DNA of 64,000 nt, from contig VXLV01000076.1 of NCBI GenBank assembly GCA_009841405.1, positions 23,000-86,999 of the forward strand, written 5' to 3'. Source of the stretch: Chloroflexota bacterium (GTDB lineage: Bacteria; Chloroflexota; Anaerolineae; Aggregatilineales; Phototrophicaceae). Below are positions 18,238 to 27,354 of the stretch, in pieces. Position numbers and translations under genes: made by a program. The notes beneath the pieces are model-generated. The model did no database searches and was not told where the DNA came from. It saw nothing but the letters and a program-made list of their open reading frames with translations. The first letter of the stretch is position 1. Every line of letters starts with the position of its first letter.

Positions 18238-19668
18238 CTACTGCTTCAGCGCCATCACCGTGCCGAAGCACATTTCATCGGAAGTTCCCTCGCCCCAGAC
18301 AACATAACGCGGATTGTCCGACTGCGTATTGTCCCAGACGCAGGACATCCGCAGCACATCGCCGAAGCTGATCGTCACCGGCTCGACGAACTGGTAATGA
18401 TCCTGCCAGTGGAAATCCCAACGCGGGATATCCAGCAGCAGCAGCGAATCGTCGTCATCAGGATTCAACTCCATGCGGAAGCTGCGCCCCAATTCGTGCA
18501 TGTGGCCGAGCACGCCGTAGACAGTCAGAGGCTCGAAGAATGGCGACGGATAATCGCAGAATGCGCGGGCATTCTCGCCGGTGTTGTCGGCATAATCATC
18601 AAGCGACTGCCGGCAGCGTTCCAGACGACGGTCGGGCAATTGGCTCAAGGCGTCGCCGTATAGCTCGGCGATGCGGCGGATGGCAGCGTCCCGTTCGCAC
18701 TGCGGGCCCTCGGCGCCGCTGGGGCAGGGGATTTCCACCGGCGCGTTCAAGGGAATCGTCCAGAGTTCGCGCAGGCCGGCGTCAGCGCCTTCTAACTGAA
18801 GAATGACGCGCGGATTGTCCGACTGCCGCGTCGTCCACAGGTTGTAGTGCATCTGCAAGATGATGATCTGTCCCGGCTCTATGCGGTAGCCGGCGCCCTC
18901 CGGGTAAGCGATGCCGAATGTCCCCGGTGTCCAGGTGGCGACCATGCTCCCGCCTCTCGACAGCCCGGTTGTGCCGTAGCAAGGCCAGCCCGGCCGGCCG
19001 TCGCTGCCGTCGCGCGCCTGAATCTCGGCGGCGAGCTCGCTTCCGACCAGATACAGAATGCCGTGATGCGCCATCTCCCTGACTTCGGGAATGAACTCAT
19101 AGCCAGTGATGAACTGCGGCGCGTCGATCGGCAGCGGAAAGGCGAAGCAGCGATAATCGTCCAGCAGATCCGCGGCCGGCGTGTACGCTTCTTCCAGCTG
19201 CAAGCTCAAGTCCTCGCGAATCTTAATGAAGTCGAATCCCGCAGTCGGCGCGGGCGCATAATCATTTGGATCGCCCAGAGGCGCGCCCGCATTCGCCCAG
19301 GCGGCGATTGTAGCGATTTCGATATCGGAGAGGCTGCGGTCGCGCTTGAGCGGCACGTTCTCGCTTGACGGCATCCAGGGCGGCATGATGCGGTTCACCA
19401 CGTGGAAGCGAATATCTTCCGCCACCCAGGCAACATCTTCGGGATTCTCAAAGGGCGCGTAGCCGGCGATCTGCCCCTCGCTGTGGCAAGCGTTGCAGCT
19501 GGCTTCGATGATAGGCCGAACATGCGCGTGATAAGTGGGGTTCTCCGGCGCCGCGACATGGCCAAGCTCGACGGCCGTCGCGTCGTCTTCATCGTGCTCT
19601 TCGTCCCCATGCGCCAGGACTGGCAGCGCGCTGGCCAAAAGCAGCAAACACAGGACCACGTATCTCAT
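18238..19668 (-). CDS. Secreted PHM-type copper monooxygenase with N-terminal cytochrome c motif
   Basis: 476 residues with signal peptide (1-19) and a His/Asp/Glu-rich stretch HGDEEHDEDD just after it. A heme-c site CNACH (58-62) with a likely Met ligand in MPPWMPS sits in a cytochrome c-like domain (~44-132). The rest matches the type II ascorbate-dependent monooxygenase fold of peptidylglycine alpha-hydroxylating monooxygenase. All six copper ligands can be placed: CuH His201, His202 and His274 (MAHHGILYL, LQMHYN) and CuM His389, His391 and Met466 (GHMHELG, DEMCFG). The heme domain may deliver electrons in place of ascorbate (inference). Start ATG 19668 with AGGAGA. Substrate unknown. Confidence 0.8.
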   Translation of the reverse strand: MRYVVLCLLLLASALPVLAHGDEEHDEDDATAVELGHVAAPENPTYHAHVRPIIEASCNACHSEGQIAGYAPFENPEDVAWVAEDIRFHVVNRIMPPWMPSSENVPLKRDRSLSDIEIATIAAWANAGAPLGDPNDYAPAPTAGFDFIKIREDLSLQLEEAYTPAADLLDDYRCFAFPLPIDAPQFITGYEFIPEVREMAHHGILYLVGSELAAEIQARDGSDGRPGWPCYGTTGLSRGGSMVATWTPGTFGIAYPEGAGYRIEPGQIIILQMHYNLWTTRQSDNPRVILQLEGADAGLRELWTIPLNAPVEIPCPSGAEGPQCERDAAIRRIAELYGDALSQLPDRRLERCRQSLDDYADNTGENARAFCDYPSPFFEPLTVYGVLGHMHELGRSFRMELNPDDDDSLLLLDIPRWDFHWQDHYQFVEPVTISFGDVLRMSCVWDNTQSDNPRYVVWGEGTSDEMCFGTVMALKQ

Positions 19669-19791
19669 TTTGATTCTCCTGCAGTCGCAGCATTCAGCCG
19701 ACAGCCATATGAACCACCAGCTACTAATTATTATACATACAGTCGCAATAATACGAAAGATGCGCGCGGGCGGGAAAGTGAGGAAGCTGAG

Positions 19792-20535
19792 CTAGCCCAG
19801 GGGGCGGCCGCCATCGACCGGGATGATGTCGCCGGTGCTGAAGCGCAACTGCGCGACCGCGGCATAGACGGCTTCGGCTACATCGTCGGCTTCGGCGATG
19901 CGCCCAAGCGGCGTCTTCGCTTCTTGCTCGGCGATGAGCGCGCGCGGCATGCTCTGGGCATAGTCGCCATTGACCCAGCCCGGCGAAACCGACAGCACGC
20001 GTATCCGCGGCGCCAGCGACCGCGCCAGCGACCGTGTCATGCTGTCCATGGCCGCTTTGCTGGCGCAATACGCGACATTGCTGCCGACGCCGGTCCGCCC
20101 GGCGATGGACGAGATATTGATGATGACGCCGCCTTCAGCCCGCATCAGCGGCGCCAGCGCGCGAATGGACGCAAACGCGCCGCGCCAGTTGACGCGGAAA
20201 ATCCGGTCGATCAGATCGTCGTCCAGCCCGTCCAGGTCGTCATGGGCGACGCCCTTGCTGATGCCGGCGTTGTTCACCAGGATGTCCAAACGGCCATACT
20301 TCTCGCTGACGGCATTGGCCAACGCGAGTTGCGCTTCGCTGTCATCGACCGGGCAGCGCAGGACCAGGTGGTTGCCGCCGGCCAGACTATTGGCGGTCGC
20401 GCGGGCTTTATCTTGATCGCTATTGTAGGTGACGACCAGCTGCGCGCCGGCGCTCGCCAGCCGTTGGCAGATGGCGCGGCCGATGCCGCCGCCCCCGCCC
20501 GTTACGACCGCGACCTTGCCGCTCAGCGTTGACAT
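19792..20535 (-). CDS. FabG-like short-chain dehydrogenase/reductase
   Basis: 247 residues, classical SDR with all catalytic residues: TGGGGGIG (12-19), VNNAG (87-91), Ser142 in IINISS, Y156CASK160. The C-terminus STGDIIPVDGGRPLG is the usual FabG-like end. NAD(P)-dependent oxidation or reduction of a hydroxyl/keto substrate; the substrate cannot be read from sequence. Start ATG 20535 with GGAAG upstream. It follows the histidine phosphatase gene by 25 bases on the same strand, probably one operon. In contrast with the SDR at 5753, the active site is intact. Confidence 0.88.
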   Translation of the reverse strand: MSTLSGKVAVVTGGGGGIGRAICQRLASAGAQLVVTYNSDQDKARATANSLAGGNHLVLRCPVDDSEAQLALANAVSEKYGRLDILVNNAGISKGVAHDDLDGLDDDLIDRIFRVNWRGAFASIRALAPLMRAEGGVIINISSIAGRTGVGSNVAYCASKAAMDSMTRSLARSLAPRIRVLSVSPGWVNGDYAQSMPRALIAEQEAKTPLGRIAEADDVAEAVYAAVAQLRFSTGDIIPVDGGRPLG

Positions 20536-20560
20536 CAGGCGCTTCCTTCGGTTCTACGCG

Positions 20561-21244
20561 CTAGTAACTGCGCATGGCGGGCGGCAGGTGGTCAACGCGA
20601 TTCAGGTAATGCAGAATCGGTCGCCTGCCGTCGAAGTCGACCCGCGTAATGGCAGTATTGTTGTGATAATAGCGCATGGAGTAAGCTTGAGACGGCAATT
20701 GGCCGAAAATTGCTTTCAGCAGCGTGTCGAGGAAGCCGGCGTGCGAAACCATCGCAATGACCTCTTCGGAGCGGCTGCGCTTGATAAGTTCATTGGCGAC
20801 CTTGATCGCGCGAAACGCGCTGTGCGCCTCGGGCTCGTAACCCAGCGCGGCATCGTACCAGCCGGCGTCGGTTATCGCGTCCGGCAGCAGATAGTCGGGG
20901 AACTGGCTTGTGATCACCGAGCGCGACAGTCCGCCAAAACCGTCCACGCGCCCGTTCTGCCGCAGGAACATGCCGCCCTTTTCATGCAAATCCAACCAGA
21001 CCCGCGGCCGCAGATTCAGCGCTGCGCAGACAGGCTCAGTGGTCAGCAGCGAGCGGTACATCGCGCTGGTGTACAGATGGTCTATGGCAAAGGACTGCGC
21101 TTCACTGGCTAGAAAGTCCCCCAAAGCCTCTCGCTGGCGATAGCCCAGTTCGGTCAAACCGGGATCAACCTTGCGCTGGTGGATGTTCTCGGGACTCAAG
21201 GCATTGTTTTCGGATTGCGCGTGGCGGATCAAATAAACGTGCAT
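20561..21244 (-). CDS. Histidine phosphatase (phosphoglycerate mutase-like)
   Basis: 227 residues. The phosphoacceptor motif YLIRHAQSENN has His8, and GLTELGYRQREALGDFL, LYTSAMYRSLLTTEP and VIAMVSHAGFLDTLL (second catalytic His) follow in family order. Members include dPGM, CobC and broad phosphatases; the sequence between them does not settle which. Start ATG 21244 was chosen because the motif then begins at residue 2, as is typical; a longer upstream start adds 14 unconserved residues. Cytosolic. Confidence 0.85.
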   Translation of the reverse strand: MHVYLIRHAQSENNALSPENIHQRKVDPGLTELGYRQREALGDFLASEAQSFAIDHLYTSAMYRSLLTTEPVCAALNLRPRVWLDLHEKGGMFLRQNGRVDGFGGLSRSVITSQFPDYLLPDAITDAGWYDAALGYEPEAHSAFRAIKVANELIKRSRSEEVIAMVSHAGFLDTLLKAIFGQLPSQAYSMRYYHNNTAITRVDFDGRRPILHYLNRVDHLPPAMRSY

Positions 21245-21534
21245 GAATGAGGCCTCTGCCGGGATCTGAGTTTCGACAACTTCCAATTATAGGTCAAACT
21301 TGGCGGAAAGTAACCCAAGGCTCGCGCGGAAAATCGCCGTCCGCGACTTGTGGGCGCGCCCCTAAGAAGTGAAGGATTCTCATAAACGGTCGAGCTGTAC
21401 GGGCGTTTGAACCGCTGTGTCTACGCGCGGCGCCGAAACGCCCGCCGGTAAGTCTCCATACTCGCGGGCTAGCCGACAGAATCTGCGCTCGCTACACTGG
21501 GCGCGGCAGCCACATGGAACGGAGAGCGACGCCG

Positions 21535-22464
21535 ATGCGGAAAGTGGTCACGCTGACGATGAATCCGGCGCTTGACGTCGGCACAGACATCCATTCGGTC
21601 GCGCCGGAGATCAAGCTGCGCTGCGCGTCGCCGCGATTCCACCCGGGTGGGGGCGGCATCAACGTGTCGCGCGCCATCCGCTTTCTGGGCGGCGAGTCCA
21701 GCGCGGTCTATGCCGCCGGCGGTCACATCGGGGTGATGCTGTCACAGCTGTTGGATGCTGAAGGCATCGCGCATCATCCCGTGCCGATCGCTGGCATCAC
21801 GCGCGAGAATCTGGTGGTTTACGAAGAGAGCACATCGCTCCAATACCGCTTCACCATGCCCGGCCCGGAACTGGCGGCGGATGAGTGGATCGCTTGTCTG
21901 GAAACACTGTTTGAACTCGACCCCGATTACATCGTCGCCAGCGGCAGTCTGCCTCAGGGCGTGCCGCTGGAGTTCTACGGCGAGATAACGCGATACGCTC
22001 GCGATTACGGCATCCGGGTTATCCTGGACACGGCCGGGGACGCGCTGAATCGCACGGTAGGCAAAGGCGTCTATCTGCTGAAGCCCAATCTGCGCGAGCT
22101 GGAGTTGTTCGCCGGCGAGAAGATCCGAGGCGAAGCGCATATTCGCGTGGCTTGCCAGCGCCTGATTGCGGAAGGGCTGGCGGAAGTTCTGGTCGTATCG
22201 ATGGGGGCGGCGGGGGCGGCGCTGGTCACCGACACGGACTACCTGCATATCCATGCGCCAGTGACGCCGATCGCCAGCAAAGTCGGCGCGGGCGACAGTA
22301 TGGTCGGCGGCATTGTCATGGGCTTGGCGCAGGGGCGTGATCTGGCCGACGCCGTAAGGCTGGGTGTGGCCGCGGGCAGCGCCGCGGTGATGACCCCCGG
22401 CACGCAGCTCTGCCGCAAAGACGACGCCTTTCGCCTCTATGAAACGATAAAGACGACTGCCTGA
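21535..22464 (+). CDS. pfkB: 6-phosphofructokinase II (PfkB family)
   Basis: 309 residues. Phosphorylates fructose 6-phosphate with ATP. The N-terminus VVTLTMNPALDVGTD, the substrate region KLRCASPRFHPGGGGINVSR, QYRFTMPGPEL, VASGSLPQGVPLEFY, LLKPNLRELE and the catalytic GAGDSMVGG are all close to E. coli Pfk-2 and fit it better than 1-phosphofructokinase. Start ATG 21535 is 8 bases after GGAGA; an earlier ATG at 21514 is possible. A TACACT -10 lies at 21493-21498. No fructose PTS genes nearby, which supports the Pfk-2 reading. Confidence 0.88.
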   Translation: MRKVVTLTMNPALDVGTDIHSVAPEIKLRCASPRFHPGGGGINVSRAIRFLGGESSAVYAAGGHIGVMLSQLLDAEGIAHHPVPIAGITRENLVVYEESTSLQYRFTMPGPELAADEWIACLETLFELDPDYIVASGSLPQGVPLEFYGEITRYARDYGIRVILDTAGDALNRTVGKGVYLLKPNLRELELFAGEKIRGEAHIRVACQRLIAEGLAEVLVVSMGAAGAALVTDTDYLHIHAPVTPIASKVGAGDSMVGGIVMGLAQGRDLADAVRLGVAAGSAAVMTPGTQLCRKDDAFRLYETIKTTA

Positions 22465-22521
22465 CGCGGCAACGGTCCAGGCCGCCATTCCAAGTTAGGC
22501 GCATTGAAGGGAGAATCCGCA

Positions 22522-22827
22522 GTGAGCAGCATTCAAGCGCGAAACGTGAATCATCCCGAACATCGCGAAAACCTCAAAACCGAGAAATACAATATCATAC
22601 GCGAAGCCATCCTGGTCGCGTTGCCCGCTGATGACTGGATGTCCTTCGCCGATCTCGAAGACGCGGTCCGCGCCCGGCTGAAGGCCAACGCTGTGCCGGC
22701 CAGGCTCTTCCCCAAGCCCGGCTCCGTCCGCTGGTATTGCAAGGCGGTGCAGCTGGACCTGGAAGCGCGAGACGAAATCGAGCGCCAGCCCAAGAAATCT
22801 CCGCTGCATTTGCGCAAGCGCCGCTGA
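22522..22827 (+). CDS. Small conserved protein resembling DUF6958
   Basis: 101 residues from a GTG with GGGAGA 9 bases upstream (a TTG at 22504 is also in frame). It contains NVNHPEHRENLKTEKYNIIR, a helical stretch with VALPADDWMSFADLEDAV and a C-terminal block SVRWYCKAVQLDLEARDEI, then a basic tail. The order, NVN-hP near the start and W-x-KxVQLDLEA near the end, resembles the small DUF6958 family; function unknown. It looks like a winged-helix fold. No partner is obvious; the stop is 9 bases from the convergent PLD-like gene. Confidence 0.5.
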   Translation: MSSIQARNVNHPEHRENLKTEKYNIIREAILVALPADDWMSFADLEDAVRARLKANAVPARLFPKPGSVRWYCKAVQLDLEARDEIERQPKKSPLHLRKRR

Positions 22828-22835
22828 GCGCGGGC

Positions 22836-24044
22836 TCAGTCGCAGACTACGTCGCCCGGCGCCAGCTCCTCGGCGCTGTCCCAGACGCGCCGCCACTCCT
22901 GCAGGTACAGTTCCGCGATTGCGGCATGGCGGATTATGACGATGTTCTCGTCATTCTTGTTCGCCGCGCTGCGAGAGAAATTGAAGGAGCCGGTAATGAC
23001 TGTGTGGTCGTCAATTATGATAACTTTGTGATGCAAGATGTAGCGATTGCCGTCTTGCCGGACGGCCGCGCCGGCGCAATGCAAAGCCGGCAACTGGCTC
23101 CAGCTGGCGGTGCTATTGCGATGCTCGAACACGCCCTGTATCGAGACTTCGCGGCTGGCCGCCTGGTTGAGCATGGCCGCCGCCAGTTCATCCAGCGAGA
23201 AGACAAAGGTCATAAAGCGAATCGACTGCGCGGCGCTTTCGATCTCCGCAATCAGCGCGCTGATTTCGTCCGCCTCGGGCGCGAAAATGACGCGGACTTC
23301 GCCGCCGGCGTGGTCGAATTCTACGATGCCCTCGTCAGTTGAGCGCCCGCCAAATTCGGCCCGTTCAAACATTTCGTCGAATTCGGCCTGGAAGGCGTAG
23401 ACGGCAGCGGCGCTCTCCAGCACCAGAATGTTGTTATTATTGCGATAGGTCCCGTTGACGGTGAAATTCCAGGAACCGGTCCAGACCGCCACGCTGTCGA
23501 TGATGGCGAACTTGTTGTGCATCAACGCGGAGCGGCCGTCGTCCCGTACCTCAGTGCCCAGCTGCGCCAGCACGTGGAGATGCGGGTTGCGGCTGTCGTA
23601 CAGCCCGTGTTCATCATCGGCGACGATTCTCACCCTGACACCGCGGTCGGTCGCGCGCGCGATTGCGGCCTGGATCGGGTCGCTGTTCAGCTCGAAAGCG
23701 GCAATGTCGAGTGTGTCAGCCGCCGCGTCAATTGCGCCGGCCAGGGCGGAATCCATGCCGTCGGCGTAGTCGGCGCGGTCGACGCTGGCGTCCGGCTCAT
23801 TGAAGTAGACCCGCCAGCCCTCGCCAAGATAGCCGCGCCCGACAGCGAAGTCGACTTCGCGGTAGGGTGGCCTTGCGGGCGCGCCGGCCGCCTCTGGCGC
23901 AATGTCGCCAGGCGCCTGCCCAATGTGAAAAGCGCGCAATACGAAGGCGAAGATGATGACAAGTAGCGCTGCCCAGGCGACCAGCAGCCGGCAGGCTCGC
24001 TGCCGGCCTCGCCGGGCGAGTAATTCTTCAGGCGGGATGTTCAT
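22836..24044 (-). CDS. Membrane-anchored phospholipase D-like protein with two HKD motifs
   Basis: 402 residues. One N-terminal membrane anchor (LLVAWAALLVIIFAFVLRAF, about 20-40) places the rest outside the membrane. Two PLD repeats follow, each with a full HKD motif: HNKFAIID and, in the second half, HHKVIIID, each with a downstream GSWNFT or GSFNFS. PLD-superfamily proteins cleave phosphodiesters of lipids or nucleic acids through a phosphohistidine. Start ATG 24044; the frame stays open far upstream, antisense to the ABC-F gene, but that part has no protein-like features. No export partner nearby. Confidence 0.85.
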   Translation of the reverse strand: MNIPPEELLARRGRQRACRLLVAWAALLVIIFAFVLRAFHIGQAPGDIAPEAAGAPARPPYREVDFAVGRGYLGEGWRVYFNEPDASVDRADYADGMDSALAGAIDAAADTLDIAAFELNSDPIQAAIARATDRGVRVRIVADDEHGLYDSRNPHLHVLAQLGTEVRDDGRSALMHNKFAIIDSVAVWTGSWNFTVNGTYRNNNNILVLESAAAVYAFQAEFDEMFERAEFGGRSTDEGIVEFDHAGGEVRVIFAPEADEISALIAEIESAAQSIRFMTFVFSLDELAAAMLNQAASREVSIQGVFEHRNSTASWSQLPALHCAGAAVRQDGNRYILHHKVIIIDDHTVITGSFNFSRSAANKNDENIVIIRHAAIAELYLQEWRRVWDSAEELAPGDVVCD

Positions 24045-24194
24045 CAATGCGCCTCTGACAACGCGTTGCGGCGTTGTCAAACTGTACTCGGCGACCGCTG
24101 TTTTCGCCATGCGCGGGGGTAAGAGACGGTTACCCGGCCAATGACGCCGTGATACAATGCGGCGGTTTGGCAACGCGACCCACTCTCTTGTCTC

Positions 24195-26099
24195 ATGTCC
24201 CTGCTCACCGCGAACAGACTCGGCAAATTCTACGGCGCTGACGAAGTCCTCAGCGACATCACCGTCTCCATTCCTGCCGGGGCGCGAATCGCTCTGGTCG
24301 GGCCCAACGGCGCCGGCAAGACGACCTTGATCAATATCCTGGCGGGCATTGATCTGGCGACGAGCGGCGCGGTGCATGTCGCGCGGGATGCGCGGGTTTC
24401 CTTCCTGCCGCAGCGTCCGGAACTGGCCGGCAAGCACAGCCTCTGGGATGAACAGCTGAGGGCATTTGCGGATTTGCGCGCCATGGAATCGCGCCTCGCC
24501 CGGCTCGAGCAATGGATGGCGGACGTCAAGCGCGCGGCGGGCGCGCTGGAAGCCTACGGCCCCCTGCAAGCCGAGTTCGAGCGGCGTGGCGGCTATACCT
24601 ACGAGACGCGCGTCAAGATGGTCCTCGGCGGTCTCGGATTCGCTGACAATGACTACGCGACGCCCCTGCCGCAGCTTTCCGGCGGGCAGCGTACGCGGGC
24701 CCTGCTTGGGCGCCTGCTGCTGGAAGAACCGGACCTGCTCATCCTCGACGAGCCCACCAACCATCTGGACATCAGCGCGGTCGAATGGCTGGAAAACTAT
24801 CTGGAGACCTTTGCCGGCGCCGTCCTGGCCGTCAGCCATGACCGCTATTTCATCGACCGCTTCGCCAGAACAGTCTGGGAAATTGAGTACAGGCAGTTGC
24901 AGACGTACCGCGGCAATTACAGCGCCTATCGCGCGCAACGTGCCGAGCGGCGAGAAACGCTGCGGCGCGAGTTCGACGCGCAGCAGGAATTCATCCGCAA
25001 GGAGCGCGAATTTATCCGCCGGCACATGGGCAGCCGCGGCACCGCCCAAGCCAAAGGGCGGCTCAAGAAGCTGGCTACGCTGGAGAAGCGCGGCGTTATC
25101 CTGGAGAGCGGGCCCCGACAAAGGCGCAAGATGGCGCTCGAGATGGGCAGCTATCAGCGCAGCGGCGACCAAGTGATAGTCACGCGCGATCTGAGCATCG
25201 GCTACGCCGCGGGCGAGCCCCTGCTCGAAGTGCCGGATTGCCTGATTCTGCGTGGCGAGACAGTTGCGCTGATGGGCCCCAACGGCGTTGGCAAGTCCAC
25301 CTTGCTCAAGACGCTCTGCGGCGATTTGCCGGCGCTGGCGGGCGAGGTTCGCCTGGGCGCCAAGGTGAAAGCGGGTTACTTCGCGCAAGCTCATGAGACG
25401 CTGGACGAGGCGAAGACGCTGGTGGACGAGGTGCTCGCTGTCAAGCCGCTGCTGATTTCGCAGGCGCGCGACTGGCTCGGGCGTTTCCTTTTCAGCGGCG
25501 ATGATGTCTTCCGCGCCGTCTCGACCTTGTCCGGCGGCGAGCGCGGGCGGCTGGCGCTGGCAAAACTGGCGCTGGAGGGCGCAAACCTCCTGCTGCTCGA
25601 CGAGCCGACAAATCATCTCGACATCGACAGCCAGGATGTTTTGCAAGCGGTCTTGTCCCAATTTGACGGTACGATCTTGCTGGCCAGCCATGATCGCTAT
25701 CTGATCGACGCCCTGGCAACGCAAGTCTGGCACATTAAGCCGGGCGAGCTGTCGATCACCCGCGGCGGCTATCAGGAATTCCTGCGCGCGCGCAATCGGC
25801 GACTGCAGCGCGCGGCCGACGCCAAGGCGCAAGAGACGGCGCGCGTTCAGGGCAAGGGCGCGGCCGCGCCTGCGGCCAGGAAGTCGGGATTAAATCCCTT
25901 CGAAACCGCAAGGCGCGCAGGCGAGCTGGAAGCAATGATCCACGAGCTGGAAACGCGCCTGGGCGAGATTACTGCGCAGCTTGATAACGCCAGCCTGGCC
26001 GGGGACGCTGGCAAAGTGCGAACCTTGGGCGAGACCTACACGCATACCGAAGCCGAGCTGGAAGCGGCCCTGGAAGAGTGGGGCAGCCTGGCTGAATAG
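24195..26099 (+). CDS. ABC-F family ATPase, Uup-like
   Basis: 634 residues, two ATPase domains without membrane segments. Domain 1: GPNGAGKTT, LSGGQRTRALLGRLL, LLILDEPTNHLD. A P-site interaction linker follows (~240-310). Domain 2: GPNGVGKST, LSGGERGRLALAKL, LLLLDEPTNHLDI. The C-terminal ~90 residues form an Ala/Glu-rich coiled coil, which is the Uup-type extension. ABC-F proteins act on ribosomes. Start ATG 24195; a TACAAT -10 lies at 24154-24159, with TTACCC 17 bases upstream. The final LAE end is followed by 110 bases before the next gene. Confidence 0.9.
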   Translation: MSLLTANRLGKFYGADEVLSDITVSIPAGARIALVGPNGAGKTTLINILAGIDLATSGAVHVARDARVSFLPQRPELAGKHSLWDEQLRAFADLRAMESRLARLEQWMADVKRAAGALEAYGPLQAEFERRGGYTYETRVKMVLGGLGFADNDYATPLPQLSGGQRTRALLGRLLLEEPDLLILDEPTNHLDISAVEWLENYLETFAGAVLAVSHDRYFIDRFARTVWEIEYRQLQTYRGNYSAYRAQRAERRETLRREFDAQQEFIRKEREFIRRHMGSRGTAQAKGRLKKLATLEKRGVILESGPRQRRKMALEMGSYQRSGDQVIVTRDLSIGYAAGEPLLEVPDCLILRGETVALMGPNGVGKSTLLKTLCGDLPALAGEVRLGAKVKAGYFAQAHETLDEAKTLVDEVLAVKPLLISQARDWLGRFLFSGDDVFRAVSTLSGGERGRLALAKLALEGANLLLLDEPTNHLDIDSQDVLQAVLSQFDGTILLASHDRYLIDALATQVWHIKPGELSITRGGYQEFLRARNRRLQRAADAKAQETARVQGKGAAAPAARKSGLNPFETARRAGELEAMIHELETRLGEITAQLDNASLAGDAGKVRTLGETYTHTEAELEAALEEWGSLAE

Positions 26100-26210
26100 C
26101 GCGCTTGCCAAGACTTTGCGCTGCCAATTCTTCCCGGCGGATGTATCATTGTCCCGGGGCGAATCAGCGTTGGCTGCCCGGCGGACGATCAAAATCTACG
26201 GAGACTCATC

Positions 26211-26849
26211 TTGGATATACACTGGTACGGCTTCAGCTGTTTTCGCATTGCGGAACGCGGTCATACAACGGTCGTGACGGATCCGCGTCACCCGCGGCTG
26301 AACCTGGCCAAGCTGGGACTGAAGGCGGACTTGGTCACAATCAGCCATGAAGGTATGGCCGAACAAGTTGAGGCGATCCGCGGCGAGGCATACCTCATCA
26401 GCGGCGCCGGCGAGTATGAAGTAGGCGAGCTGTTTGTCACCGGTATTCCGCTGCATGCGCATGATAGCGAAACCGGCAAGGTGAGCAAGAATATCGCCTA
26501 TCATTTGGAATACCCCAACAAACTCAATGTCTTGCACTTGGGAACGCTGCATCAAAAGCCCGACCAATCGATTATCGAGCAGTTCGATGAAGTGCATGTG
26601 CTGCTGCTTCCTGTGGGCGGGGCCGGGCTTAGCGGCGACGAACTGGCCGACCTGATCAGCCTGATTGAACCGGGATACGTGCTGCCAATGCAGCCCGCGG
26701 ATGTCAGCGACGATGCTTTTGCGACGGCGCTTGGCGTTTTGCTCGCGGGCATGGGCGCCGTTGACGCGGAAGTGCAGGACATGTTGCGCGTAACGTCGTC
26801 GGGTCTCGACGAGCAGACACAGATTATCCCGCTTCGGCCTGGCGCATAA
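26211..26849 (+). CDS. Metallo-beta-lactamase-fold protein with degenerate metal site (UlaG-like)
   Basis: 212 residues. The N-terminus MDIHWYGFSCFRIAERGHTTVVTDP and the order of strands match the UlaG/UPF0173 branch of the metallo-beta-lactamase fold. The metal motif HxHxDH should follow ADLVTISH but reads SHEGMAEQ, so only the first His remains. The usual HLGD is HLGTLHQ. The fold is probably kept while the hydrolase activity is lost or altered. Start is the TTG at 26211 with GGAGA 8 bases upstream; a more distant ATG is not in frame. The gene is followed by a small conserved ORF with its own TATAAT box. Confidence 0.7.
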   Translation: MDIHWYGFSCFRIAERGHTTVVTDPRHPRLNLAKLGLKADLVTISHEGMAEQVEAIRGEAYLISGAGEYEVGELFVTGIPLHAHDSETGKVSKNIAYHLEYPNKLNVLHLGTLHQKPDQSIIEQFDEVHVLLLPVGGAGLSGDELADLISLIEPGYVLPMQPADVSDDAFATALGVLLAGMGAVDAEVQDMLRVTSSGLDEQTQIIPLRPGA

Positions 26850-26882
26850 GCGCTGGCAAGCCAATTCCAGCCGACTATGCGC

Positions 26883-26888
26883 TATAAT
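26883..26888 (+). promoter_or_regulatory. -10 box TATAAT before the small alpha/beta-barrel gene
   Basis: Perfect TATAAT in GCTATAATGCG, 38 bases before ATG 26927. No good -35 at standard spacing. The same GCTATAATG context recurs at other promoters in the window. Confidence 0.45.
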
Positions 26889-26926
26889 GCGAGTATCGCT
26901 TCGTTAAGCCTCACGGAAAGTGCTTG

Positions 26927-27244
26927 ATGCAAAACGGCAACGTGAAACTCCTCATGAATTGGGATATCAAACCCGGCCTGGATCAAGAGTACTTTGAGTT
27001 CGTCATGCGCGAATGGGTTCCCAATACGACCAAGTTGGGACTGACGCCGATTGAGGCTTGGTACAGCGTCTATACCAGCACGGATACGCCGCGGATTATG
27101 GCGGGCGCGATCGCCGAAGACGAAGCGTCCATGCGCCAGATCATCACCAGCGCCGACTGGGCGGAACTGCAAGACAAGCTCTTTGAGTACGTGGAGAATT
27201 ACAGCCACAAGATCGTTCTTGTGACCGGCGACTACCAGCTCTGA
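26927..27244 (+). CDS. Small protein with dimeric alpha/beta-barrel-like pattern
   Basis: 105 residues, ATG 26927 (a TTG precedes it) with GGAAAG upstream. The sequence VKLLMNWDIKPGLDQEYFEF, an aromatic-rich helix, IEAWYSVYTSTDTPRIMAGAIA and AELQDKLFEYVENYSHKIV gives the beta-alpha-beta-beta-alpha-beta order of the dimeric alpha/beta barrel (ABM/NIPSNAP-like). Such proteins are monooxygenases, heme-degrading enzymes or orphan folds; no catalytic residue can be named. Followed by a bidirectional terminator shared with the convergent LysM gene. Confidence 0.5.
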   Translation: MQNGNVKLLMNWDIKPGLDQEYFEFVMREWVPNTTKLGLTPIEAWYSVYTSTDTPRIMAGAIAEDEASMRQIITSADWAELQDKLFEYVENYSHKIVLVTGDYQL

Positions 27245-27292
27245 GCCAAGGCTGCGGGGGAATCGCTTGCCTTCGCCGAGCTAGACTGCGCC

Positions 27293-27330
27293 AAAAAAAA
27301 GACGAGGCGCCGCGCGCCTCGTCTTCCTTT
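27293..27330. terminator. Bidirectional rho-independent terminator
   Basis: Stem 27301-27323: GACGAGGCGC, loop CGC, GCGCCTCGTC, perfectly paired 10 bp. Eight A residues precede it and T-rich sequence (TTCCTTTT) follows, so it works for both converging genes. Confidence 0.9.
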
Positions 27331-27354
27331 TGCACTCTCTCCGATTCAGCGGGA

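Noticed and set aside
24045..25832. Extension of the PLD-like frame to 998 codons
   Set aside because: The extra part is antisense to the ABC-F gene and has no PLD or signal sequence; the ATG at 24044 directly precedes a membrane anchor.
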